The notes: a model not told the origin generated them from the sequence alone. A stretch of DNA of 64,000 bases from Nonomuraea sp. PA05 (GCF_008086045.1 NZ_VSEY01000027.1:121095-185094), one strand, 5' to 3'; shown: positions 30,267-39,501, numbered from the stretch's first letter. Numbers and translations: made by a program.

Positions 30267-31225
30267 TGGTCTGGTTCATCCTCCGGCGCTGCGGGTCGGC
30301 CGTGCTCGTGCTGTTCCTGTCCAGTGTCCTGATCTTCCTGGGCGTCCGGGCGCTGCCCGGCGACCCGGCCACGGTCATGGCCGGGCAGGAGGCCTCGCCG
30401 GCCGCGATCGAGGCCATCCGCAAGGAGTTCGGCCTGGACAAGCCGCTGCCCGCGCAGTACCTGGACTACGTCGGCCAGACCCTCACCGGCAACTTCGGCC
30501 GCTCGACCCAGGACCAGCTCCCCGTGGCTGACATCCTGGCCGAGCGGCTGCCGGTGACGCTGGAGCTGTCGCTGCTGGCCATGGTGGTCGCGATCGTCGT
30601 CGGCGTGGGGGCGGGCATCGTGGCCGCCGTCCGCCGCGGCAGGTTCGCCGACTACGTGGCCACCGGCTTCGGCCTGGCCGGCCTGTCGATCCCGCACTTC
30701 TGGCTGGGCCTGCTCGGCATCCTGCTGTTCGCGGTCACCTGGCGGGTGCTGCCCGCCTCCGGGTACGTGCCCTTCACCGAGGACCCGGCCGAGAACCTGA
30801 AGCGCATGATCCTGCCGGCCCTGGTGCTCGGCACCGGCTTCGCGGCGATCCTGATGCGGCAGACCCGCTCGGCCATGCTGGGCGCGCTGTCGGCCGACTA
30901 CGTCAGGACCGCCAGGTCCAAGGGCCTGTCCGAGACCAAGGTGGTGGGCGCGCACGCGCTGCGCAACAGCCTGACGACCGTGGTGACGGTGCTCGGCCTG
31001 CAGCTCGGCGCGCTGATCAGCGGCGCCGTGGTGACCGAGCAGATCTTCGTCATTCCCGGCTTCGGCAAGCTCACCGTGGACGCGGTGCTCACCAGGAACT
31101 ACCCCGTCATCCAGGCGGTCGTGCTGGTCACGGTCATCGGGTACGTCGTGGTGAACCTGCTGGTCGACATCGCCTACGCCTTCCTCAACCCCCGGATCAG
31201 GCTGTCGGGAGGCACCCGTGACTAG
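30266..31225 (+). CDS. Peptide ABC transporter permease (DppB type)
   Basis: A 319-residue permease with about six hydrophobic segments, starting MVWFILRRCGSAVLVLFLSS. The EAA-loop region is YVRTARSKGLSETKVVGAHA, and the family end is FLNPRIRLS. The start overlaps the stop of the binding protein (TGATG), so translation is coupled. It pairs with the next gene as the membrane channel. Confidence 0.94.
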   Translation: MVWFILRRCGSAVLVLFLSSVLIFLGVRALPGDPATVMAGQEASPAAIEAIRKEFGLDKPLPAQYLDYVGQTLTGNFGRSTQDQLPVADILAERLPVTLELSLLAMVVAIVVGVGAGIVAAVRRGRFADYVATGFGLAGLSIPHFWLGLLGILLFAVTWRVLPASGYVPFTEDPAENLKRMILPALVLGTGFAAILMRQTRSAMLGALSADYVRTARSKGLSETKVVGAHALRNSLTTVVTVLGLQLGALISGAVVTEQIFVIPGFGKLTVDAVLTRNYPVIQAVVLVTVIGYVVVNLLVDIAYAFLNPRIRLSGGTRD

Positions 31226-32045
31226 GCACTGGCGACGTTTCAGGCGGCGGCCGATGCCGATGGCGGGCCTGGTGCTCGTGGTCGCGTTCGTGCTGCTGGC
31301 CCTGCTCGGCCCGCTGGTGACCGGCGACCCGGCCGCGCAGGACTACATGGCCACGCTGGCCGCCCCCTCGGGCGCGCACCCGATGGGCACCGACGACCTC
31401 GGCCGGGACGCCTTCGCGCGGATCGCGCACGGCGCCCAGGTCTCGCTGCAGGCGGGCGTGCTGTCCACGCTGCTGGCGATGGCGGTCGGCATCCCGATCG
31501 GGCTCGTCGCCGGCTTCTACCGGCGCTGGCTGGACCCGATCGTGATGCGGCTGGTGGACGTGACGCTGGCCTTCCCGTTCCTGGTGTTCGCGGTCGGCCT
31601 GGCGGCGATCATCGGCCCCTCGCTGAAGGGCGTCGTGCTGGCGCTGGGCTTCTCCCAGCTCCCCGCGATCATCCGGATCACCCGCGGCGAGGTGCTGGCG
31701 GTCAGGGAGATGGACTACGTGGCCGCGGCCATCGCCGACGGCGCGGGCGACGGCCACATCATCTTCCGCTACGTGCTGCCGAACTGCGCCAGCCCGCTCA
31801 TCGTGCAGGCCACGGTGGCGATCCCGGCGGCGATCATCGGCGAGGCCACGCTGTCGTTCCTGGGTCTGGGCGTGCAGCCGCCGACGCCGTCGTGGGGCGT
31901 GATGCTGACGACCGCGCAGCAGTACCTGAGCGACGCGCCCTGGCTGGCCGTCTGGCCCGGGTTGATGATCGCGCTGGCGACGCTCGGCTTCAACCTGCTC
32001 GGCGACGGGCTGCGTGACGTACTGGACCCGAGGAGCCACCGATGA
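31218..32045 (+). CDS. Peptide ABC transporter permease (DppC type)
   Basis: A 275-residue permease starting at a GTG inside the end of the previous gene. The first segment is an N-terminal membrane anchor, the DppC-typical periplasmic motif GAHPMGTDDLGRDAFARI follows, and the EAA loop is YVAAAIADGAGDGHIIFRYV. The C-terminus DGLRDVLDPR is characteristic of DppC/OppC. Its stop overlaps the next start (ATGA). Confidence 0.94.
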   Translation: MTRHWRRFRRRPMPMAGLVLVVAFVLLALLGPLVTGDPAAQDYMATLAAPSGAHPMGTDDLGRDAFARIAHGAQVSLQAGVLSTLLAMAVGIPIGLVAGFYRRWLDPIVMRLVDVTLAFPFLVFAVGLAAIIGPSLKGVVLALGFSQLPAIIRITRGEVLAVREMDYVAAAIADGAGDGHIIFRYVLPNCASPLIVQATVAIPAAIIGEATLSFLGLGVQPPTPSWGVMLTTAQQYLSDAPWLAVWPGLMIALATLGFNLLGDGLRDVLDPRSHR

Positions 32046-33007
32046 GCCTGCTGGAGATCACCGACCTGAAGGTCGGCTTCGACACCGAGGACGGCCACGT
32101 CCAGGCGGTCAGGGACATCTCGCTCACCCTGGACGAGGGCGAGATCCTCGCGCTGTGCGGGGAGTCGGGCTGCGGCAAGTCGGTCACCGCCATGTCGATC
32201 CCCCGGCTGCTGCCGCCCGCCACGACGCGGCTGTCCGGCTCGATCAAGCTGGACGGCCGCGAGCTGACCACGCTGCCCGAGCCGGAGATGCGGCAGGTGC
32301 GCGGCAAGACCGTCTCGGTCGTCTTCCAGGAGCCGATGACCTCGCTGAACCCGTCGTTCACGGTCGGGTACCAGATCACCGAGGTGCTGCGCAGGCACGA
32401 GAGGCTGTCGCGGCAGGTCGCGAACAAGCGGGCCGTGGAGCTGCTGGAGCTGGTCGGCATCCCCGCGCCGGTGCGCCGGATGAAGGAGTACCCGCACCAG
32501 CTCTCCGGCGGCATGCGGCAGCGCGTGATGATCGCCATCGCGGTGGCCTGCTCGCCGCGCGTGCTGATCGCCGACGAGCCCACCACGGCGCTCGACGTGA
32601 CGATCCAGGCGGGCGTGCTGGACGTGTTCCGCGACCTGCGGGACCGGCTCGGCACCGCGATCATCCTCATCACGCACGACCTGGGCGTGGTGGCCGACAT
32701 CGCCGACAGGGCCATGGTCATGTACGCGGGCCGCGCCGTCGAGCAGGCCCCCGTGGCCGAGCTGTTCGCCAGCCCGCGGCACCCGTACACGCTGGGCCTG
32801 ATGAACGCCCTGCCCTCCGCCGCGGTCAACGGCCGTCTGGCGGAGATCCCCGGCATGGTGCCCTCGCCGCTGTCGGACCCCGACGAGTGCGCCTTCCAGG
32901 ACCGCTGCCGGTTCGCCCAGGCGGACTGCCTGGCGTCCAGGCCCCTGCTCGAACGCCAGGCCGACCATCATCTGACGGCCTGCTTCCACCCGGGAGGTCA
33001 GTCGTGA
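32042..33007 (+). CDS. Peptide ABC transporter ATP-binding protein (DppD type)
   Basis: A 321-residue ATPase. Walker A is GESGCGKS (about residues 39-46), the signature is LSGGMRQRV, and Walker B is LIADEPTTALDV. The C-terminal oligopeptide-transporter extension carries the cysteine motif CAFQDRC...C that binds an iron-sulfur cluster in some DppD/F proteins. It overlaps the genes on both sides. Confidence 0.94.
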   Translation: MSLLEITDLKVGFDTEDGHVQAVRDISLTLDEGEILALCGESGCGKSVTAMSIPRLLPPATTRLSGSIKLDGRELTTLPEPEMRQVRGKTVSVVFQEPMTSLNPSFTVGYQITEVLRRHERLSRQVANKRAVELLELVGIPAPVRRMKEYPHQLSGGMRQRVMIAIAVACSPRVLIADEPTTALDVTIQAGVLDVFRDLRDRLGTAIILITHDLGVVADIADRAMVMYAGRAVEQAPVAELFASPRHPYTLGLMNALPSAAVNGRLAEIPGMVPSPLSDPDECAFQDRCRFAQADCLASRPLLERQADHHLTACFHPGGQS

Positions 33008-33966
33008 TCCTGCGGATCGACAACCTGGTCAAGCACTACGGCCCGGTGCGGGCCGTGGACGGCCTGTCGCTGGAGATCGGCCAGGGCGAGGTGCTGGGCC
33101 TGGTCGGCGAGTCGGGCAGTGGCAAGTCCACGGTCGGCAAGTGCGTGCTGCGCCTGACCGAGCCGACCGCGGGCTCGATCGAGCTGGGCGGCAAGGACAT
33201 CACCCACCTGTCGCGCCGGGCCATGCGCCCGCTGCGCAGGGACGTGCACATGGTCTTCCAGGACCCGTTCTCCTCGCTCAACCCGCGGTTCACGATCGAG
33301 CGGATCGTGGCCGAGCCGCTGCTGCGGCACAAGGTCACCGACCGGCGCGAGGTCGCGAACCGGGTGGCGGCCATGCTGGAGAAGGTCGGGCTGCGCCAGG
33401 AGATGCGCAAGCGTTTCCCGCACGAGCTGTCCGGCGGGCAGCGGCAGCGGGTGGGCCTGGCCAGGGCGCTGATCCTGGAGCCCAAGCTGGTCGTGGCGGA
33501 CGAGCCCGTGTCAGCGCTGGACGTGTCCGTGCAGGCGTCGGTGCTCAACCTGATCACCGACCTGCAGCGGGACATGGGGTTCTCGTGCCTGTTCATCACG
33601 CATGACCTGTCGGTCGTGGAGTTCCTGGCCGATCGGATCGCGGTCATGTACCTGGGCAGGATCGTGGAGTCGGGGCCGACGGCCGAGATCTTCGCGCAGC
33701 CGCGGCATCCGTACACGCAGGCCCTGCTGTCGGCGGCGCCGGTGGCCGACCCGGCCAAGCAGCGGGAGCGGCGCAGGATCGTGCTCGGCGGCGACGTGCC
33801 GAGCCCGGTGGACCCGCCGTCCGGCTGCCGCTTCCACACGCGCTGCCCGCTCGCCTTCGACGAGTGCCGTACCTCCGAACCTCTGTTGAACGACCCGCGT
33901 GGCAGCGGTCACCCCGCCGCGTGCCACCTGGTAACGGCGGACCGCGTCCCCGACGCGGCCAAGTAA
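33004..33966 (+). CDS. Peptide ABC transporter ATP-binding protein (DppF type)
   Basis: A 320-residue ATPase starting at a GTG overlapping the dppD-like stop. Walker A is GESGSGKST, the signature LSGGQRQRVGLA and Walker B VVADEPVSALDV. The C-terminal extension again has the cysteine motif (CRFHTRCPLAFDEC). With the DppD-type protein it forms the ATPase pair. It ends nine bases before the gamma-glutamyltransferase gene. Confidence 0.94.
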   Translation: MILRIDNLVKHYGPVRAVDGLSLEIGQGEVLGLVGESGSGKSTVGKCVLRLTEPTAGSIELGGKDITHLSRRAMRPLRRDVHMVFQDPFSSLNPRFTIERIVAEPLLRHKVTDRREVANRVAAMLEKVGLRQEMRKRFPHELSGGQRQRVGLARALILEPKLVVADEPVSALDVSVQASVLNLITDLQRDMGFSCLFITHDLSVVEFLADRIAVMYLGRIVESGPTAEIFAQPRHPYTQALLSAAPVADPAKQRERRRIVLGGDVPSPVDPPSGCRFHTRCPLAFDECRTSEPLLNDPRGSGHPAACHLVTADRVPDAAK

Positions 33967-33975
33967 GGAGAAATC

Positions 33976-35769
33976 TTGTTCACCACCAGGCCCGAGCTGT
34001 CGGGCGACTTCGGCATGGTCGCCAGCACGCACTGGCTGGCCTCGGCCACCGGCATGGGCGTCCTGGAGCGCGGCGGCAACGCGTTCGACGCCGCGGTGGC
34101 CGCCGGGTTCGTGCTGCAGGTCGCCGAGCCGCACCTGAACGGCCCCGGCGGCGAGGTGCCGATCCTGTTGTGGAGCGAGGCCGAGCAGAAGGTGTCGGTC
34201 GTGTGCGGTCAGGGCGTGGCGCCCGCCGCGGCCACCATCGAGCGCTTCGCCGGGCTCGGCCTGGACGTCGTGCCCGGCACCGGCCTGCTGGCGGCGACCG
34301 TGCCGGGGGCATTCGGCGGCTGGATGCTGATGCTGGAGCGCTGGGGCACCTGGTCGCTGGCCGACGTGCTGGCGCCCGCGATCCACTACGCCGAGCACGG
34401 CGTGCCGGTGCTGGAGCGGATCGCGGCCACGATCGAGTCGGTACGTGAGCTGTTCGCGCAGGACTGGCCCACGTCGGCGGCCACCTGGCTGCCCGGGGGG
34501 AACGTTCCGAAGCCGGGCGCCAAGCTGGCCAACCCGGTGCTGGCCGCCACCTACCGGCGCCTGGTCGCGGAGGCGGAGGCCGCGTCGAGCACCCGCGAGG
34601 GTCAGCTCGCCGCCGCCAGGAAGGCCTGGTACGAGGGCTTCGTCGCCGAGGCGATCGCCGAGTTCAGCGCGACGACGGCGTGGCGGGACAGCTCGGGCGA
34701 GGTGCACGGCGGCCTGCTGACGGGCGACGACCTGGCGGGCTGGTCGGCCTCGGTGGAGGAGCCGCTGACCTTCGACTACCAGGGCCACACGGTGGCCAAG
34801 ACCGGCCCGTGGGGGCAGGGCCCCGCGTTCCTGCAGCAGCTCGCCCTGCTCGACGGGTTCGACCTGGACGGGATGGACTTCCTCGGCGCCGACTACCTGC
34901 ACACGGTGACGGAGGCCGCCAAGCTGGCCTTCGCCGACCGCGAGGCCTGGTACGGCGACACCGACGTGCCCATGGCCGACCTGCTGAGCCCGGCCTACAA
35001 CGCCGAACGGCGGCGGCTGATCGGCGACCGGGCCAGCCTGGAGCTGCGTCCCGGCGCTCCCGGCGGGCGGGCGCCCCGGCTGCCCGTCTTCCCCGACCCC
35101 GGCACGCTGAGCGACGCCCCCGGCCTGTCGGGCGCCCGCAAGCCGCAGGGCGTGGGTGAGCCGACCGTGTCGCGGGACGGCATGGTCAAGGGCGACACCT
35201 GTCACGTGGACGTCGTGGACCGCTTCGGCAACATGGTGTCGGCCACCCCCAGCGGCGGCTGGCTGCAGAGCTCCCCCACCATCCCGGAGCTGGGCTTCTG
35301 CCTGGGCACCCGGGCCCAGATGTTCTGGCTGCAGGAGGACGTGGCGACCGCGCTGCGCCCCGGCACGCGCCCGCGTACGACGCTGTCGCCGTCGTTCGCG
35401 CTCAGGGACGGCAAGCCGTGGCTGGCGTTCGGCACGCCGGGCGGCGACCAGCAGGACCAGTGGAGCCTGAACTTCTTCCTCGCGGTCGTGCACGGCAAGC
35501 TCAACCTCCAGGAGGCCGTGGACGCCCCCATGTTCCACACCGAGCACTTCCCCAGCTCGTTCTTCCCGCGCGGCTCCCGCCCCGGCGTCGTGCACGTCGA
35601 GGACCGGGTGGATCCGGGCGTCATAGCGGAGCTGCGGCGGCGCGGGCACGAGGTCGAGGTGCAGGGCCCGTGGTCGCTCGGCCGGCTGAGCGCGGTCGCC
35701 CGTGACGGCGACTTCCTCAAGGCCGCCGCGAACCCGCGTGGCGCCCAGGGCTACGCTGCCGGCCGATGA
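33976..35769 (+). CDS. Gamma-glutamyltransferase family protein, cytoplasmic type
   Basis: A 597-residue Ntn-hydrolase proenzyme. Autocleavage would release the nucleophile Thr408 in GDTCHVDVVD, the counterpart of the TTHxSVVD motif of gamma-glutamyltranspeptidases. The N-terminal half has the family block GGNAFDAAVAAGFVLQV and the binding loop NGPGGEVPIL. No signal peptide or lipobox is present, so it acts on substrates already inside the cell. The TTG start has AAGGAG five bases upstream. It lies within the importer operon: peptide in, gamma-glutamyl bond cut. Activity toward other gamma-glutamyl compounds is possible. Confidence 0.9.
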   Translation: MFTTRPELSGDFGMVASTHWLASATGMGVLERGGNAFDAAVAAGFVLQVAEPHLNGPGGEVPILLWSEAEQKVSVVCGQGVAPAAATIERFAGLGLDVVPGTGLLAATVPGAFGGWMLMLERWGTWSLADVLAPAIHYAEHGVPVLERIAATIESVRELFAQDWPTSAATWLPGGNVPKPGAKLANPVLAATYRRLVAEAEAASSTREGQLAAARKAWYEGFVAEAIAEFSATTAWRDSSGEVHGGLLTGDDLAGWSASVEEPLTFDYQGHTVAKTGPWGQGPAFLQQLALLDGFDLDGMDFLGADYLHTVTEAAKLAFADREAWYGDTDVPMADLLSPAYNAERRRLIGDRASLELRPGAPGGRAPRLPVFPDPGTLSDAPGLSGARKPQGVGEPTVSRDGMVKGDTCHVDVVDRFGNMVSATPSGGWLQSSPTIPELGFCLGTRAQMFWLQEDVATALRPGTRPRTTLSPSFALRDGKPWLAFGTPGGDQQDQWSLNFFLAVVHGKLNLQEAVDAPMFHTEHFPSSFFPRGSRPGVVHVEDRVDPGVIAELRRRGHEVEVQGPWSLGRLSAVARDGDFLKAAANPRGAQGYAAGR

Positions 35770-36506
35770 CCGACCTGCTCTTCCTGGTCGGTGCCGGCCT
35801 GCTGGCCGGTGTGGTGAACGCCCTGGCGGGCGGGGGGACGCTGATCTCGTTCCCCGCCCTCCTGGCGCTGGGTTATCCGGGCCTGACCGCCACCGTCACG
35901 AACGCGGTGGCGCTGTGGCCCGGCTATCTGGGGGGTGTGCTCGGCTACCGGGCCGAGCTGAAGGGGCAACGGCGCAGAGCCACCGTGCTGTCGGTCACGG
36001 CGGTGCTGGGGGCCTGCGTGGGCAGCTCGCTGCTGCTGCTCACGCCGGGCAAGCTGTTCGAGTCGATGGTGCCGTGGCTGGTGGCGTTCGCCAGCCTCGC
36101 CCTGCTGGCCCAGCCGTGGCTGCGCAAGCTCATCGGGGGTGAGGAGAGCGGCCCCACGAGCCGGCTGGTCTACGCTGGAACGTTCCTCGGCGGCTGCTAC
36201 GGCGCCTACTTCAACGGCGGCATGGGCGTGGTGCTGCTGACCGTGCTCGGCCTGTTCCTGCACGACAACCTGCACAGGGTCAACGCCGTGCGGGCCGTGC
36301 TCTCGCTGGTCGTCAGCTCGGTGTCGGTCGTCGCGTTCTCGCTGTTCGGGCCCGTGGAGTGGAAGGCCGCGGCGGTGATCGCGCCGGCCAGCCTGGTGGG
36401 CGGCTTCCTCGGCACGAAGCTGGCCAGGCTGATGCCCGCCAAGGTGCTGCGGGGCGTGGTCGTCGCGTTCGGCCTGGGGGTGGCCGTGGCGCTCGCGCTG
36501 CACTAG
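35766..36506 (+). CDS. TauE/SafE family sulfite or sulfoacetate exporter-like permease
   Basis: A 246-residue membrane protein with about eight hydrophobic segments, starting inside the gamma-glutamyltransferase stop (ATGA overlap). The family signatures are AGVVNALAGGGTLISFPALL at the start and an internal repeat half (GGCYGAYFNGGMGVVLLTVL). The family exports sulfur compounds such as sulfite. Its place as last gene of a peptide-import operon fits removal of surplus oxidised sulfur from cysteine breakdown. The substrate is inferred only. Confidence 0.9.
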   Translation: MTDLLFLVGAGLLAGVVNALAGGGTLISFPALLALGYPGLTATVTNAVALWPGYLGGVLGYRAELKGQRRRATVLSVTAVLGACVGSSLLLLTPGKLFESMVPWLVAFASLALLAQPWLRKLIGGEESGPTSRLVYAGTFLGGCYGAYFNGGMGVVLLTVLGLFLHDNLHRVNAVRAVLSLVVSSVSVVAFSLFGPVEWKAAAVIAPASLVGGFLGTKLARLMPAKVLRGVVVAFGLGVAVALALH

Positions 36507-37588
36507 GCGACGGTCGCCTCGATGAGGTCGTCCACCACCTCTTCGAGTGCGTTCGCCTTCGCGTACGCCCGCCGCTGCCGCATGGCCCCCGACCCCGCGC
36601 GCAGCAGCCGGTCGAGGCCCACCTGGACGAACGTCAGGTCACCGGCCTCGGCCAGCGCCGGGCGTACGTGCTCCAGCAGGCGTCCGGCCAGCACCGCCGC
36701 CGGCACGAGCGTGCCGTGCCGCACGTCGAGGCTGTCGCCCTGCAGCCCGTAGCGGGCGGCCCGCCAGTAGGCGGCACGCAGCACCTCGGCCGGCACGGGC
36801 AGCCCGCGGTCGCCGCGCGCGACGGCGGACAGCGCGGTGACCACCAGCCCGCGGATGAGCCCGATCAGGGTGAGGCTGTCGGCCACGTCGAGCGGCACGT
36901 CGGCCACCCTGATCTCCACGGTGGGCAGGCGGGGCGAGGGGCGGGTGTCCCAGTAGACGGTCTTGGGGTCGAGCAGCACGCCCGAGTCGCCCAGCGAGCG
37001 CAGGGCCAGCTCGTACGCGTCGAACGACGGGAAGTAGGGCGGCGCGCCGGAGACCGGCCACCGGCCCCAGCTGATCACTCTCCAGGAGGCGTACCCGGTG
37101 TCGCGGCCGACGAAGAACGGCGAGTTGGCGGCCAGCGCGATCAGCGTCGGCAGCCAGGGCCGTAAGTGGTTGCCGACGTAGACGGCGTGCTCGGGATCGG
37201 GCACGTCCACGTGCACGTGCAGGGCGCAGATGCTGATCTCGTCCTGCAGTGCCCGGTAGAGCGTGCGGCCCTCGTGGTAGCGGACGTCGTCGGTGAGCGG
37301 CGGCGGCATGACGTTGCCCAGGACGGGGATGCCGCTGGCGACGACGGCCAGGCCGCACGAGCGGGCCGCCCCCGCCACCTCCTTTCGCGCGGCGCGCAGT
37401 TGCGAGCCGAGCTCGCTCAGGTCGGCGGACGGCGGCGTGCGGGCCTCCACCTGGAATCGGGTGATTTCATGCACCACGTCGAGCATGTCCGTCGCGGCGG
37501 CCAGAACCTCGGCCGCCCGGGGAGCCACGTGGCGGGTGCTGGGATCGACGATGAGGTACTCCTCCTCGATCCCGATGAGCGCAACCAT
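36503..37588 (-). CDS. YbdK-family carboxylate-amine ligase (glutamate-cysteine ligase type 2)
   Basis: A 361-residue ATP-grasp-like GCS2 ligase. It opens with MVALIGIEEEYLIVDP, where GIEEEYL is the GCS2 substrate site. Metal and ATP contacts appear in FQVEARTPP, ALHVHVDVPD and LPTVEIRVAD. Members have weak glutamate-cysteine ligase activity or make gamma-glutamyl amino acids. Actinomycetes use mycothiol, so full glutathione synthesis is unlikely. AGGTG lies upstream of the ATG; the frame opens at 37612 with a TTG. Its stop overlaps the TauE/SafE stop on the other strand by four bases. Its position next to a gamma-glutamyltransferase operon suggests a shared gamma-glutamyl metabolite. Confidence 0.87.
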   Translation of the reverse strand: MVALIGIEEEYLIVDPSTRHVAPRAAEVLAAATDMLDVVHEITRFQVEARTPPSADLSELGSQLRAARKEVAGAARSCGLAVVASGIPVLGNVMPPPLTDDVRYHEGRTLYRALQDEISICALHVHVDVPDPEHAVYVGNHLRPWLPTLIALAANSPFFVGRDTGYASWRVISWGRWPVSGAPPYFPSFDAYELALRSLGDSGVLLDPKTVYWDTRPSPRLPTVEIRVADVPLDVADSLTLIGLIRGLVVTALSAVARGDRGLPVPAEVLRAAYWRAARYGLQGDSLDVRHGTLVPAAVLAGRLLEHVRPALAEAGDLTFVQVGLDRLLRAGSGAMRQRRAYAKANALEEVVDDLIEATVA

Positions 37589-37663
37589 GCCCACACCTCG
37601 CTGGGAGTCCAACCCTCCGTAAGGAGTTGTGCCCCTACCTCACCCCCCGGAAAACCCGGGTTG

Positions 37664-38314
37664 TCAGGAGGTGAACTCCACGGGGCCGTAGAGTGCATGG
37701 CCGGCGCCGGTGGACATGGCCCAGTAGCGGTCGCCGTACGACCAGTGCCACCACTCGGTGGGGTAGTTGACCAGCCCGGCGGGCTCCAGGGCGGCGGCGA
37801 GCAGCTTGCGGTGGGCGCGGGCGTCGTCGGAGATGTTCGGGGCCGCGGTGTAGCAGGCGCCGGAGCTCTGCTCGGGGTTGTCGTTGACCTCGGTGCCCAT
37901 GTCGTACTCGGCGCCGTCGGGCGCGCACAGCGTCAGGTCCACGGCGGCGCCGGCGGTGTGCGGGGCCACCTCGACCGGGGAGACGTAGCGGCTGGCGGCC
38001 ACGTACGACTCCTCAGGCGGCAGGTGGGAGAGCGTGGCGCGGTACTCGTCGAAGATCTGCCGCTGGGTCGCGACGGGGCGGTAGCCCTCCACGATCAGCA
38101 GGTGGTAGCCGTCGGGCAACAGGCTCTCCGCGTGCTCCAGGCGCCGCAGCACGCCGGCCCGCAGCTGCGCGTAGGCGCCCTGCCCGTCGGCCATGCGCGC
38201 GTCCACGCGCAGCCGCCCGCGCACGTCCGCGAGCGGTTCGCCGCACTCTTGCACCGGGAGGGAGGTCACGCGGGGGTCCGAGATCAGCACGACATCGTTC
38301 GAGGACTGCCACAT
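37664..38314 (-). CDS. D-alanyl-D-alanine dipeptidase-like protein (VanX/DdpX family)
   Basis: A 216-residue zinc peptidase of family M15D. The metal and catalytic residues are visible: His and Asp in APHTAGAAVDLTL and Glu-x-x-His in EWWHWSYG. Arg in IVEGYRPVATQ corresponds to the VanX substrate arginine. No signal peptide is present, so it is cytoplasmic, as in DdpX. It would hydrolyse D-Ala-D-Ala for recycling; without vanH/vanA neighbours it is not evidence of glycopeptide resistance. The ROK regulator starts upstream on the same strand (stop at 38327), so the two may be co-transcribed. Confidence 0.9.
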   Translation of the reverse strand: MWQSSNDVVLISDPRVTSLPVQECGEPLADVRGRLRVDARMADGQGAYAQLRAGVLRRLEHAESLLPDGYHLLIVEGYRPVATQRQIFDEYRATLSHLPPEESYVAASRYVSPVEVAPHTAGAAVDLTLCAPDGAEYDMGTEVNDNPEQSSGACYTAAPNISDDARAHRKLLAAALEPAGLVNYPTEWWHWSYGDRYWAMSTGAGHALYGPVEFTS

Positions 38315-38326
38315 GGGCAAGAATTC

Positions 38327-39475
38327 TCACACAGTGTCGGAGAAGACCTGCTCCCGGGCCTGTTCGAGCGCGGCCACCAGGGCGCCGCGCAGCACGGGGT
38401 TCCCGGCGACCGTGGTGGTGACGACGGTCGGGCGGCTCGGGCACACCCGGGCGACGGCCTCCTGCACCTTGGCCGCCAGCCGTTCGCCGCCCGCGCGGCC
38501 GATGTCGCCGCTGAGCACGATGAGGCCGGGGTCGAGCACGACGGTGACGGCCGCCGCGCCCAGGGCCAGCCGGGCGGCCACGGCGTCGAGGTAGCCCTCG
38601 TCGCCGCCGCGTACCAGGTCGGGCACCGTGTGGCCGCTGACGCCGCGCTCGTCGGCCAGCCCGCGCAGGGCGTCGTGGCCCACCAGGCGCTGGAACGAGC
38701 CCGTCTGCGGGCGGGCGACGTCGGTCGGCAGCGGCTCGCCGGGGACGGGCAGCCAGCCGATCTCGCCCGCGCCGCCGGTGATGCCCCGGTGCAGCCGGCC
38801 GCCCAGCATGACGCCGAGGCCCTGGCCGACGCCCGCCCAGACGACCACGAAGTCGTCGTGGCCGACGGCGGCGCCGTACCGGTGCTCGGCCAGGGCGACC
38901 AGGTTGACGTCGTTCTCGATGGTCACCGAGGCGCCGAGCGTCTCGCGCAGGCTGGCCAGCACGCCGACGTGCCAGGCGGGCAGGTCGACCGAGATGCGCA
39001 CGTCGCCCGTGGCCGGGTCGACGACGCCTCGGGTGCCGATGACGAACGCGCGCAGTTGCGAGAGGCTGACGCTGGCGGCGTCGCACGCCCGCTGCACGGC
39101 GGCGTGCACCGCCTTGACCGGATCGCGCCCGTCGGAGGGGTTGACGGTGATCTCGACCACGACTCTGCCTGTGATGTCGGCCACACCGACCGTGAGACTG
39201 TCGGGCAGGACCTCCAGCCCGGCGACGTACGCACTCGACGGGACCACGGCATACAGGGCCGCGTGCGGCCCCCTGCCTCCCGCGCGCTCGCCCGCGACCT
39301 CGACCAGACCCCGTTCCTCCAGGCGCGCGAGGAGCTGACCTGCGGTTACCTTGGAGAGCCCGGTCCGCTCACCGAGCTCGGCACGGGTGAGAGGACCGTC
39401 TCCGAGGAGCAGTTCGAGTGCCGCGCGGTCGTTCAGCCGGCGCAGCAACCGGGGGGTTCCCGGGTCTCGGCTCAT
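38327..39475 (-). CDS. ROK-family transcriptional regulator (first of two)
   Basis: A 382-residue NagC/XylR-type regulator. The winged helix-turn-helix is about residues 18-65 (LTRAELGERTGLSKVTAGQL). The ROK sugar-binding domain follows with ENDVNLVALAEH and GGAGEIGWLPVPG. The cysteine zinc motif typical of ROK proteins (CxCGxxGC) is missing. It is divergent from the sugar importer across a 136-bp gap holding a strong dyad. A paralog lies at 44414, the two flanking the importer and nagZ. Confidence 0.9.
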   Translation of the reverse strand: MSRDPGTPRLLRRLNDRAALELLLGDGPLTRAELGERTGLSKVTAGQLLARLEERGLVEVAGERAGGRGPHAALYAVVPSSAYVAGLEVLPDSLTVGVADITGRVVVEITVNPSDGRDPVKAVHAAVQRACDAASVSLSQLRAFVIGTRGVVDPATGDVRISVDLPAWHVGVLASLRETLGASVTIENDVNLVALAEHRYGAAVGHDDFVVVWAGVGQGLGVMLGGRLHRGITGGAGEIGWLPVPGEPLPTDVARPQTGSFQRLVGHDALRGLADERGVSGHTVPDLVRGGDEGYLDAVAARLALGAAAVTVVLDPGLIVLSGDIGRAGGERLAAKVQEAVARVCPSRPTVVTTTVAGNPVLRGALVAALEQAREQVFSDTV

Positions 39476-39501
39476 CGGCGCACCCTTCTCGTCACGATCG
39501 G

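Noticed and set aside
38314..39475. Glycopeptide-resistance cluster
   Set aside because: Only a VanX-like dipeptidase is present; vanH, vanA, vanS and vanR homologs are not nearby.
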